Positions 51,668 through 60,200 of a stretch of DNA of 64,000 bases are shown one piece after another. Position 1 is the first letter of the stretch; the number at the start of each line of letters is the position of its first letter. The DNA is from GCA-003244245 sp963823755 (GTDB lineage Bacteria > Actinomycetota > Actinomycetes > Mycobacteriales > Pseudonocardiaceae): NCBI GenBank assembly GCA_963823755.1, contig CAWGMP010000010.1, positions 38,206-102,205 of the forward strand. Direction: 5' to 3'. The position numbers and the translations under genes were made by a program. The notes under the pieces are model-generated. The model worked only from the letters and a program-made list of their open reading frames with translations, was not told the origin of the DNA and did not search any database.

Positions 51668-53225
51668 AGCGGGATGGTTCACAGTCTTGGCAAGTTGTCC
51701 TCCGCTGCCGGCAGGGTCGGCGAACTACCGCTCGACGGCCACGGCTGGCAGCGACCAGCCCTGCTGACCGTAGTTCGGCCACCGCGCGGTATGCCGTGCC
51801 CACGGCGACGCTGTAGCGGTTTGCGAGATCGGCGACGGTGGGGAGTTGATCCCCGGGTCGCAGCGCACCGCAGACGATCGCACCCCTGAGGTCGGCGGCA
51901 ATTCGTTGGTAGGGATTGTCGACTGCTTCGTGATCCGCAGTGAACGTCGGCGCGCCGATCACGTTATTGATGATCGGAGGGCTTGGCATACGCCCGCCGA
52001 GGTGGCCGGCGGCCCGTTGGTCGGCCTCGGCCACCCATGCCGAGTAGACCCGCAGCGTGGTGGCACCCCCGCCACTGTGACCGAGGCGACCAGCGACGGT
52101 GCGAACATCGACTCCGGCGGCGATGAGTTCGGTGGCCGAGTAGTGCCTCAGCTGGTGAATATTCATATCCCAGCCAAGCTTGGCGCACATCCGCCGGTAT
52201 CGTTGCCCGACAGAGTCGGGCTTGAGCCAGGTGCTGTGGTCGATCGAGGACGAGAAAAGACGTCCTTCCCGGGCCAGCGTCCGGTCGAACTCTTGAGCCT
52301 GACTCGTGCAGTGGTCCCGGTAGGACGTCAGCAGAGTGACGGTGTTCGCGTCGAGCGCTATGCGCCGCTGCTGGTGCGTCTTGGTGTCCTTCTCCCATGT
52401 CGTGGCGCCCTGTTGGCCGATACTTGTCTGGATGGACAGAACCTGATTGTCCAAGTCGAGGAGATCCCACCGCATCGCGCACAGTTCGCCACGCCGCGCG
52501 CCGGTGGTCATCGCTAGCCACACGAGCATGCCCCACGAGAGGTCGCGGAACGCCTCATTGACGATGGCGGCCGCCTGCTCGGGAGTTGGCGGGTGCGGGT
52601 CGGCGGTGACTGTGCCGGGGGGCTCGGCCTGGTCGAGTGGATTGGTCGAAATCCATCGCCACCGGACCGCCCGCTTGAGCGCACCGCGCAGGCAAAAGTG
52701 AATCTGGCGGATGGACGAAGTCGCCAGCGGACGGCACTCATGCGACTTGCATCGCTGGTCGCACTCGTGCTTGCCGGGGGCGCGGTGCTCGACGTATTTT
52801 CTGCCTCCGCAATGGGTGCGGCAGGTGCGGAGCACCGCGTAGAACGAGTCGAGTGTCTCCCCGTTGAGACGGCCTACCTGGAGCTTGCCGAGCAACGGGC
52901 GAATGTGGTTGCGAATGTAGCCCTCATAGCCCGCCCGGGTCGTGGCGTCGACGTTCAACAGCTCTAAGTAGCGGCCCATGAGCTGATTAACAGTCGCCTT
53001 CGTGCGTGGATTGCGTCCTTCATCGACCTGGTTCAGCAGCCGCGCGCGAGCTTGCTCCGCTTCGCGTGCCGCGGTGGGGCCGGCGGCGATGGTCTCTCGG
53101 AGGTAGTGCCGGCGTCCGGTGAGCGGGTCCTCGCCCGCATACACCTTGACTCGCAAGGCCCCGCTCCGCAGCTCCTCGACCTCGCCCCGCTGACGGAGTC
53201 TGCGTCCGCTCCTAGCTTCGGTCAT
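51666..53225 (-). CDS. Tyrosine recombinase fused to a GntR-type HTH
   Basis: This 519-residue integrase has an N-terminal arm-binding region, a core-binding domain with a Cys/His insert (CRTHCGG, HECDQRCKSHECRPL) and the catalytic residues in TGARRGEL, IHQLRHYSATEL and GHSGGGATTLRVYSAW. About 70 residues after the catalytic Tyr there is a complete GntR-type winged helix (NPYQRIAADLRGAIVCGALRPGDQLPTVADLANRYSVAVGTAYRAVAEL), so the enzyme may also act as a regulator. A tRNA-Arg fragment 90 bp upstream is the likely att site. It probably belongs to the AICE-like module at 39.6-45.2 kb. Confidence 0.9.
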   Translation of the reverse strand: MTEARSGRRLRQRGEVEELRSGALRVKVYAGEDPLTGRRHYLRETIAAGPTAAREAEQARARLLNQVDEGRNPRTKATVNQLMGRYLELLNVDATTRAGYEGYIRNHIRPLLGKLQVGRLNGETLDSFYAVLRTCRTHCGGRKYVEHRAPGKHECDQRCKSHECRPLATSSIRQIHFCLRGALKRAVRWRWISTNPLDQAEPPGTVTADPHPPTPEQAAAIVNEAFRDLSWGMLVWLAMTTGARRGELCAMRWDLLDLDNQVLSIQTSIGQQGATTWEKDTKTHQQRRIALDANTVTLLTSYRDHCTSQAQEFDRTLAREGRLFSSSIDHSTWLKPDSVGQRYRRMCAKLGWDMNIHQLRHYSATELIAAGVDVRTVAGRLGHSGGGATTLRVYSAWVAEADQRAAGHLGGRMPSPPIINNVIGAPTFTADHEAVDNPYQRIAADLRGAIVCGALRPGDQLPTVADLANRYSVAVGTAYRAVAELRSAGLVAASRGRRAVVRRPCRQRRTTCQDCEPSR

Positions 53226-53314
53226 GGTGCGAGGGTACACAGTTCGCACCACCAGCCGCACCACGCGACCAACAGCAGCGATCTTCCTCTAGTTATTTCA
53301 GCTGTTCAGAGATA

Positions 53315-53357
53315 GTGCCCCCGGCAGGATTCGAACCTGCGACACACGGTTTAGGAA
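53315..53357 (-). other. tRNA-Arg 3' fragment, candidate att site
   Basis: On the minus strand these 43 bp run from the anticodon loop (TTCCTAA, Arg CCT) through CCGTGTGTC and the T arm (GCAGG-TTCGAAT-CCTGC) to the acceptor end CGGGGGC. No matching 5' half follows upstream, so it is not a complete tRNA. Such fragments mark where integrases of this family recombine. Confidence 0.7.
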
Positions 53358-53738
53358 TGCGTGTTACGAGTGTGTCACCATGCTCTATCTGCGCTTTTGA
53401 TTTCCTTCGTGTTGCACCACGGGCCGTCAGAGTCAGGTCCGTCGATGTACGCAAGCTCGGGTGGCACGGCCAATCAGCGTTCACACCGAAGAGGTCCGCG
53501 TTGGTCAGATTGGCGCCGATAAGGTTCGTGTTGGCAAGGCAGGTACCGCTCAGGGCGAGTGCGTCACGGTTTTTGCGTCCAGTCCCATCTGCGCCGTACT
53601 GGTTTCGTATTGTCGCGCGTTCGCATGGGGTGGAGTCTGCGGCTGGGCGGGTGTAGCCTAACCGCGTCTGTGTTGATGCGGTGTTGTTGCCTGCAGCCCG
53701 TCGCAGTCCCTTGTCGGCGAGACGTCGGTGCACGCCGG
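53358..53738. other. Gene-poor stretch with a pentapeptide-repeat fragment
   Basis: No intact gene is seen. On the minus strand, roughly 53459-53572, the frame reads CLANTNLIGANLTNADLFGVN, four units of the pentapeptide pattern A(N/D)LxX, embedded in sequence that is otherwise not protein-like. It is probably a leftover of a pentapeptide-repeat gene. Confidence 0.35.
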
Positions 53739-54060
53739 TCAGCTTGCACTATCTGTGGTGGCGGTGGTGGTGGGCAGTCCCAGTGCGAGTCCTACTCGGT
53801 GTCGTGCTGTTGCTTCCTGTCCGGCGATGCATTTTGCGTAGACCCTGAGTAGGACGGCGACGCTGTGTCCGGCCCATTCGGCGACTCTGGTGGGTTCGAC
53901 GCCGCCGTTGAGCCAAGTGGACACGGCGGCGTGGCGCAGGTCGTAGGGTCGGCGGGCTAGCGGTGAGGCTGCTTCTTCGGCGCTGAGGGCGCGGCGTCGG
54001 GCTTGCTGCCACACCCGCCCGTAGGTGCTATCAGAGAGGTGTCGTCGTATGGCTGGTGCC
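53739..54060 (-). pseudogene. C-terminal remnant of another tyrosine recombinase
   Basis: The fragment reads YGRVWQQARRRALSAEEAASPLARRPYDLRHAAVSTWLNGGVEPTRVAEWAGHSVAVLLRVYAKC, which contains the DLRHAA, AGHS and catalytic Tyr motifs of an integrase. The first two thirds are missing; upstream sequence in this frame is a shadow of the plus-strand gene. It is not closely similar to the two intact integrases here. Confidence 0.65.
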
Positions 54061-54633
54061 GTTGGGGGTGGGTCGCGATGGGGACCGCGGTGGGCTGCGT
54101 CGGCGTCGGCGTTCCTGGCGGCGTTGTCTGTCGCGGCTTTGGCGGTTGTGACCAACCTGGCGACTACGGTCGTTCCTGACTCGTTGCCGTGGCTCAAAGC
54201 CGGCGCGGTCTTGTGGCCTGCGGTGGGGATGCTGACGGTGCTGAGCGCTGTCCTGGCAGCATGGGCCGCGCGTGCATCTGGCTCGCCCGGTGCGCTGCGA
54301 GGGCCCATCTCCCACCCACCGCTGCTGCGTCGCTTGCGCCGCTTGTTCGCTCGGCGGGCGGAGCGCGAGCGTCAGGCTAAGGATCAGCAGCTCGCCTTGC
54401 GCGTGCAGGACGTTCTCGTAGGGTGCGGGCTCAGCCAGACCGACCGGATGCCGCAGGTGGTTTCGGTAGTCGCCGGACCCCCGGTGCAGTTGAAGATCCG
54501 CACCCTGCCCGGCCAGAAATTCGATGACTTCACCGCGCACCTCCCGGCGATCGCGTACAACCTGGGAGTGGCCCAGGTTCGTCTCATTCCGCTCGCTGAG
54601 CCCTCCCTGATCCAACTAGATCTGCTTCCGTAA
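54049..54633 (+). CDS. Truncated FtsK/Tra-like N-terminal region
   Basis: This protein of about 194 residues has two hydrophobic segments near the start (AFLAALSVAALAVVTNLATTVV, AVLWPAVGMLTVLSAVLAAWAA), then VVSVVAGPPVQLKIRTLPGQKFDDFTAHLPAIAYNLGVAQVRLIPL. That last part looks like the region in front of the motor domain of FtsK-type transfer proteins. The motor is missing: the frame ends where an IS5-type transposase remnant begins. ATG at 54049 follows AGAGAGG. It probably no longer works. Confidence 0.45.
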   Translation: MAGAVGGGSRWGPRWAASASAFLAALSVAALAVVTNLATTVVPDSLPWLKAGAVLWPAVGMLTVLSAVLAAWAARASGSPGALRGPISHPPLLRRLRRLFARRAERERQAKDQQLALRVQDVLVGCGLSQTDRMPQVVSVVAGPPVQLKIRTLPGQKFDDFTAHLPAIAYNLGVAQVRLIPLAEPSLIQLDLLP

Positions 54634-55109
54634 GAAGAAATAAAGTCCGATGACGGCTTTTAGCATGATTTGGTATTTTTGTATGGGTGCACGGTACCGG
54701 CCGCCTTCCTCGCTGAGCATTCGCCATGTCTTGAGGTGTGCGATGGCGTGTTCGACGGCGGTGCGGATTTTGCTCAGCGCGGTGTTGAACTCGGCTTGAC
54801 TGACGTCGAGATCGCCACCAGGGAGCCGCTTGAACGTGACGAATGTCGATGCCCTCGACACCGACGTAACCCCAGTCGGCCGGAGTCGGCATATCGGCGA
54901 GCACAGCGGTGAGGCCAGAGGCGGCGAAGGCGTGGGCGTCGGGACGGGCTCCGTGCACCGGGATCGGGCCTACAGCGGCCAGGCGCCCGCCCAGCGTGGC
55001 AGCGATCTGGATGTTCATCCCGGGATATCCGGCCTTGCCGAGCACAAATCGGGGATGTGCTGCCAGTCCCAGGTGGGCAGATCATGCCGTCCACCAGCAC
55101 TGTCCCCGC
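54616..55109 (-). pseudogene. IS5-type (DDE_Tnp_4-like) transposase remnant
   Basis: The pieces AGTVLVDGMICPPG, then PGMNIQIAATLGGRLAAVGPIPVHGARPDAHAF and LADMPTPADWGYVGVEGIDI, then VTFKRLPGGDLDVSQAEFNTALSKIRTAVEHAIAHLKTWRML follow one another in three frames. Together they match the C-terminal half of an IS5-group transposase, with the last acidic residue in AVEHAIAHLKTW. The 5' part is cut off by the IS6-type element at 55110. Confidence 0.7.
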
Positions 55110-55972
55110 GGTGCTATCAAGTTGGTCGCTGCGGGCTGGGGGGTCAGCTTCAGATGGATCACTATGGACGTGTGGATGCCGCCTCATCGTCGTTGTACAA
55201 GGGCTACCGCTTCCCGCTGGAGGTCATCAGTCACTGCGTGTGGCTGTATCACCGCTTTCCGCTCAGTCTCCGCGAGGTCGAGGAGATGATGATGGAACGC
55301 GGTGTCCTGGTCAGCTATGAGACGATCCGGGCGTGGTGCCGCACGTTCGGTCAGACCTACGCGAACGGGCTGCGTCGCCGACGGCCACGGCCGGGTGACA
55401 AGTGGCATCTGGACGAGTTGTTCATCAAGATCCAGGGCAAGACCCACTACCTGTGGCGGGCGGTCGATCAAGACGGTGCCGTGCTGGACATTCTGGTCAC
55501 CTCTCGGCGTGACGCCAAAGCCGCGACCAGGTTCTTTCGGAAGCTGCTCACGGGGTTGCGGTCCGTGCCACGGGTGCTGGTCACTGACAAGCTGGCCAGC
55601 TACGGGGTGGCCCACCGGCGGTTGATACGTGGTGTAGAGCATCGTCGGTCGAAGTATCTGAACAATCGGGCCGAGAACTCCCACCAGCCGACCCGGCAGC
55701 GGGAACGAGCTATGAAACGCTTCACCTCACCCGGACACGCGCAACGATTCCTCTCCGCGTTCAGCGGAATATCATCGCACTTTCGGCCACGTCGTCACCG
55801 GCTCACCGCTGAGCAGTACCGCCGGGAGATGGCCGTCCGATTCACTACGTGGAACCAGGTCACCGGACTGGCCACGGCCGCCTGACACATGGCGCCGAGG
55901 ACCGACCGATCCACCCCAACCATGCCCAGGCGTGATCCGACAGCTCGAACTACCGACCAACTTGACAGCACC
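55110..55972 (+). mobile_element. IS6-family insertion sequence, 863 bp
   Basis: The ends are 19-bp inverted repeats with one mismatch (GGTGCTATCAAGTTGGTCG at 55110-55128, CGACCAACTTGACAGCACC at 55954-55972). One transposase gene fills the element and the size is typical of IS6/IS26 elements. The 8 bases flanking each end differ, so no target duplication is present. Confidence 0.88.
55154..55885 (+). CDS. IS6-family transposase
   Basis: This 243-residue DDE transposase reads YKGYRFPLEVISHCVWLYHRFPLSLREVEEMM at the start, typical of IS6/IS26 proteins. The catalytic acids are in WHLDELFIKI, LVTDKLASYG and NRAENSHQPTRQRERAMKRF. It appears intact, so the element may still be active. The ATG at 55154 gives the usual family length; the open frame extends further upstream but outside the element. 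Confidence 0.92.
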   Translation: MDHYGRVDAASSSLYKGYRFPLEVISHCVWLYHRFPLSLREVEEMMMERGVLVSYETIRAWCRTFGQTYANGLRRRRPRPGDKWHLDELFIKIQGKTHYLWRAVDQDGAVLDILVTSRRDAKAATRFFRKLLTGLRSVPRVLVTDKLASYGVAHRRLIRGVEHRRSKYLNNRAENSHQPTRQRERAMKRFTSPGHAQRFLSAFSGISSHFRPRRHRLTAEQYRREMAVRFTTWNQVTGLATAA

Positions 55973-56160
55973 ATTTTGTCCGCGCACGCACCGGCCTACT
56001 GGTCGATCTCGCTTACGCCCACGCCGCCGCCGGTGACCGTGACGCCGCCCTTGCCTACGCCCGCCAAGCCCGCCGCCTCGCAACCCAAATCAAATCCGAT
56101 CGCCAACAACGACGGCTCAACCGGCTCGTGCTACCCGGCAGCGGTAACACCTCCCCGTGA
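55973..56160 (+). pseudogene. Truncated 3' end of a second TPR regulator
   Basis: The frame FVRARTGLLVDLAYAHAAAGDRDAALAYARQARRLATQIKSDRQQRRLNRLVLPGSGN matches the last 60 residues of the regulator at 40138-41268. It begins exactly at the edge of the IS6-type element, which removed the rest. It overlaps the second Nudix gene by 30 bp, as the intact copy does. Confidence 0.85.
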
Positions 56161-56706
56161 GGCCAGGTAGTACAGTAGCGCGACCAGCGTCCCAGATCCG
56201 AGCAACTCCTGCCGCTGCACTAGCTCCGGCACCCGGGACAGTGGCACCCACTCCACCCGACCCACTTCCTCGGTGTCAGTCGGCTCCCCGATCCGCGCAG
56301 CCCCCCGCCACAAAAAGACGTCTATTGGCGCCGTGACCTGTCCAGGAAGCGGCTCGAAACTCACCAGACGCTCTGGCTCCCCCACCGGACGCCACCCGCT
56401 CTCCTCCTCCGCCTCCCGAGCAGCCGTCGTCGCCGCGTCCTCACCCGCGTCGGCCAAGCCCCCGAGCAGCTCATACCCCCACTGCTCCGTGACGAACCGG
56501 TACCGCCACAACATCAACACCCGATCCTGACCGTCGACAATGAGCGCCACCGCGATCCGACCCAGATGCACAACGTGGTACTCCCACCGCTCCCCGTTCG
56601 GCGCCCCCACATCCACTAACCCCAGCCGCACCCACCGGTTGTCATAGACAGTCTTCTCACCGAACGTCTGCCACCTACCGCGCTGCTCCGCCACGTCAGG
56701 AGCGTA
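55975..56706. repeat. Copy 2 of the inverted duplication
   Basis: This segment is an inverted homologue of 39592-40325. It begins at the IS6 edge, inside the regulator remnant, and ends just past the TACGCT box of the Nudix gene. Confidence 0.85.
56131..56694 (-). CDS. Nudix hydrolase (copy 2)
   Basis: This 187-residue protein is about nine-tenths identical to copy 1 at 39604-40167. The Nudix box GGLADAGEDAATTAAREAEEESGW is intact, and WGYELLGG and TAPIDVFLWRGAARIGEPTDTEE are kept. GTG at 56694 again lies 6 bases after TACGCT with no ribosome binding site, suggesting a leaderless message. It looks functional although its regulator partner is destroyed. Confidence 0.9.
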   Translation of the reverse strand: MAEQRGRWQTFGEKTVYDNRWVRLGLVDVGAPNGERWEYHVVHLGRIAVALIVDGQDRVLMLWRYRFVTEQWGYELLGGLADAGEDAATTAAREAEEESGWRPVGEPERLVSFEPLPGQVTAPIDVFLWRGAARIGEPTDTEEVGRVEWVPLSRVPELVQRQELLGSGTLVALLYYLASRGGVTAAG

Positions 56707-57239
56707 AGCGCACGGTCCCCACCCGCAGAGCAGGACCGGACGCGCCAGCACGACGTGCTACTCCAACTCGGCAACCGCCCGGCCACCTCGACCGTCAAGT
56801 CCTTCGACCACGCAGTAAGCCTCCTAAAATGTGCTCCTCGATCCCGATGAACATGAGGCTCATCACACCCTCATGTACCCAGGTCAAGGGCACTTTCGCG
56901 TTCACGGCATGCGACCTTGCAAGATCGCCGTGAATCTTCGAGGCTGGCTGCCGCCCGCGCCGCAGCAACCAGGGCGTCGCCCTGGATGGGGCTGCCGCTC
57001 AGGAGGCGATCCCTCGCCGCGCACCCAATGACACCAGAAGCGGCCGCGGGGGCCGCGGTCGTGCGTCCAGCATGGCGCTCCACCGAGGCCCTCGCGGCCG
57101 CTCCGTGACCGGCCACATGCTCGCGAGGGCCCTTCCGCTACCGTTCAGCTCTTCCAACGTTTCGTGGATACTTGCTGGTGGTCGATGCAGGCTTGCACCT
57201 TGCCCTAACTTACATTCGTCTGTGTGGCAGGAGAGGTTG
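56707..57239. other. Gene-free stretch
   Basis: No convincing gene is seen in about 530 bp between the divergent Nudix copy 2 and the SEFIR-CHAT gene. It probably holds the promoter of the latter; only its ribosome binding site (AGGAG at 57229-57233) is clear. Confidence 0.45.
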
Positions 57240-60200
57240 GTGTACGAGAAGGCAACGCGCGGCGGCGCTTCCCGCATCGTCATCTCCTATGCTCCAGATT
57301 CCGACGAACATCAAGATGCTGTTTGGCAGTTCTGGGTGCTCCTTCGAGCCCATAGTATTGACGCACGGCTACAGATCCTACCCACCTCGCCGCATGGCGA
57401 CAGCGCGCGGTCGATCATTCGGCAGCTTCGCGAGGCGGATCGCGTACTCGTCGTCGCGTCGCCAGAGTATAAGCGGCGCGCCGAGCGCCAAGAGCCGGAG
57501 CACCAAGGTCAGCCTGCAGAGTCCGAGGCATATCTCCTTGGCAACTCCGTATATGACGAATATACTCGAAGATCAGGTCGGTTCGTCGCGGTGGTATTGC
57601 CAGGCCAGTCAACGAACGATATCCCGGAGTTCTTGACTTCTGCAAGGATCCACTATTTCGAACTGCCACAGCTCACCGAGTCGATCATCGATCCACTTGT
57701 TCGGCTGCTGAATCGGCAGACAGACGGCGCGTCATCAGACTCGCGACACGACGCTAGTAAAGCTGCGGATCGCCCTCCCTTTCTTCGGACTGAGCTCTCA
57801 CTGGAATGCACGATGAGGGACAGCCTCCTCACCACACGTGCGATCCTCGCCGGAACTGAGATCTCCCGACAAGAGTCACCGGTTTCTCCGGATATTCTTG
57901 CAGTATGGAAGGGGCTGCGCAGTGGCCCTCAGGTAGCGGCGAGCCGGATACTTGCGGCAGGACAGGAGTTGGCGTCCGCAATATTTGACCCGGTTTCAGA
58001 ACATCTTGTTGCAGATTTCCTAAATCAGCTCCCTCTGGGTGACTGGGTCGATGTCATATGGGTAACTGACGACGAGGCTCTTGGCCTTCCAGTAGAACTC
58101 CTACGTTTGACGACAGCCGCTGGAGATGACCTCGGGCCGCTCGCTCTCAGATCGGGTGTAACCGTAATACGTCGACTGGCGGAAACTACCGCACTCGCAT
58201 CTGCGCCGCTTCCAGGTCCGCTCAAAATTCTCGCCGCGGTCGCCGCTCCCGAAGAGTCACTGACGGGAAACGTGCCACTGGACGTCGAGGCTGAGATGCA
58301 GGCCATCATAGATTCGGTCATTGACGTATCGGACGATCCGCGTGCGCAGGTAAGAATACTTGAGGTAGCATCACTGCCGCAGATCGCCGACGCCCTTGCC
58401 GCCGACAATTACCACATCCTGCACCTCTCCGCGCACGGCTCGGCCGACATGATTGAACTAGAAGACGAAGATGGGCGCCCAGTGAGCGTTGGTGCCCGCC
58501 AACTAATAGGCGCAATCAGTCGGGCCGGACAAGCGGTCCCGCTCATTCTTCTTTCTTCTTGCACGACCGGATCGCAGGCATTGGCTGTAGAATTAGTGCG
58601 CAGCGGAGCTCCTCGTGTCATTGCCATGCAAGCGCCGGTTACAGACCAGTACGCCACTCTTCTGGCTGCATCTCTGTACCGCAGTGTTATCGAAAACCCA
58701 TCAAACTCAGTGAGCCAGGCGCTGGCACTTGCACGACAGCAAACGGAGAGCGCCCTCGCCAAGCGTAGGCGCGATACTGATACCCCACCGCCTGAGTATG
58801 GGGTTCCCACTCTGTTCACCGTTAGTCCCGAGCTTCCGCTCGTCGCGGCGACTGCGCCGTCTCAGCCATTGAGCCGAATGACCGTAGTGCCTAGCGGAGC
58901 ATCTGTCCGCGAACTCTCGATGGGCCAACTAATCGGCCGCCGCCGAGAGTTGAGAGACACTACAGCTATCCTCAGCGATTCCCCCGAAGCCAGGCAGCAG
59001 TGGGGCCGCAAGGCCGGCGTGCAACTAACAGGGGTCGGCGGGGTTGGAAAAACCGCTATTGCAGGCCGTGCCATGGCCCGCCTTCGGGCCCGAGGCTGGA
59101 TCATTGCAGTGCACGAGGGACGATGGGATCCGACGGGACTATTCACTGCAATCGCCAATGAACTCGACGTTGTACCAGCTCTGACTGCCGCCGCCGCCCA
59201 CTTCGGCAGTCACGAAGTAGACGATATCGACAAGCTCAACCTCTTGACGGAGCTGCTCCAGACCCAGCGACTGCTTCTGATTTTCGACAACTTTGAGCAG
59301 AACTTCAGCGGCCCAAGTGGTGAGACGCTTCTTGACCCTACCTTTGCAGAAATTCTACGCCGTCTAACGGAAAGCGCCTTGGCGGGAGCCATCCTCCTGA
59401 CATCGCGGTACCCGATACCCGCCGACGACGGACGGCTCGTCGAAATTCCTGTACCGCCGCTATCGCCGAGCGAGCTGGGCCGCCTATTCCTCCGCATGCC
59501 AGCACTCCGGGATTTGTCCACGCACGATCAGAGAATGCTAGTCCGCACAATCGGCGGACATCCTCGACTGATCGAATTCGTAGGTGCGCTAATGCGAGGC
59601 GGACCCGCCAACCTCCGTCACGTGCAGGCCAAACTACGCGAGCTTGCCCAAGACGCGGGAATCGACATTACAAGTCCACGCGAACTCGACCAAGCCGTTG
59701 AGCATGCCAGACTCTTGGGGAATGCTGACATTCTTCTGGGCGAACTAATACACCTACTCACCCCTCGGCAACGTGTGATTCTCGATCAAGTAGCGGTCTG
59801 CCGGGCACCGCTACTCTTAGATGATCTTGCTTATGCGCTAGGCGACACTAATGCGGAAATTGTAATCGTTAGCGCAGAGGATCTGCAATCTGACCTTGAC
59901 CATCTAATCGATTTAACACTGCTGACTGCTGGTGCGGAGATTGGCATGCACCCGTGGACTGCAGAGCTGCTTACAAGAGACAGAGATGATCTCGCGCGTT
60001 ATCACGAGCGGGCCCTGGCCGCCCGGATGCGCAGATTCCGCAACGGCGCGGCAAACTATCTGGATCTTCTAGATATGCCACGGCACCTTGCCGCGCTGGG
60101 TATGTACGACGACGTGGCCAGCATCGCCGAACAGGCTAAGGATCTACTTCCCGGCACACTCGCACTTGCGGCGTTCCTCTCAGAAATCCGACCGCTCGTG

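Noticed and set aside
53315..53400. Complete tRNA-Arg gene
   Set aside because: The 3' half is good, but no D arm or 5' acceptor strand can be found upstream, so it is only a fragment.
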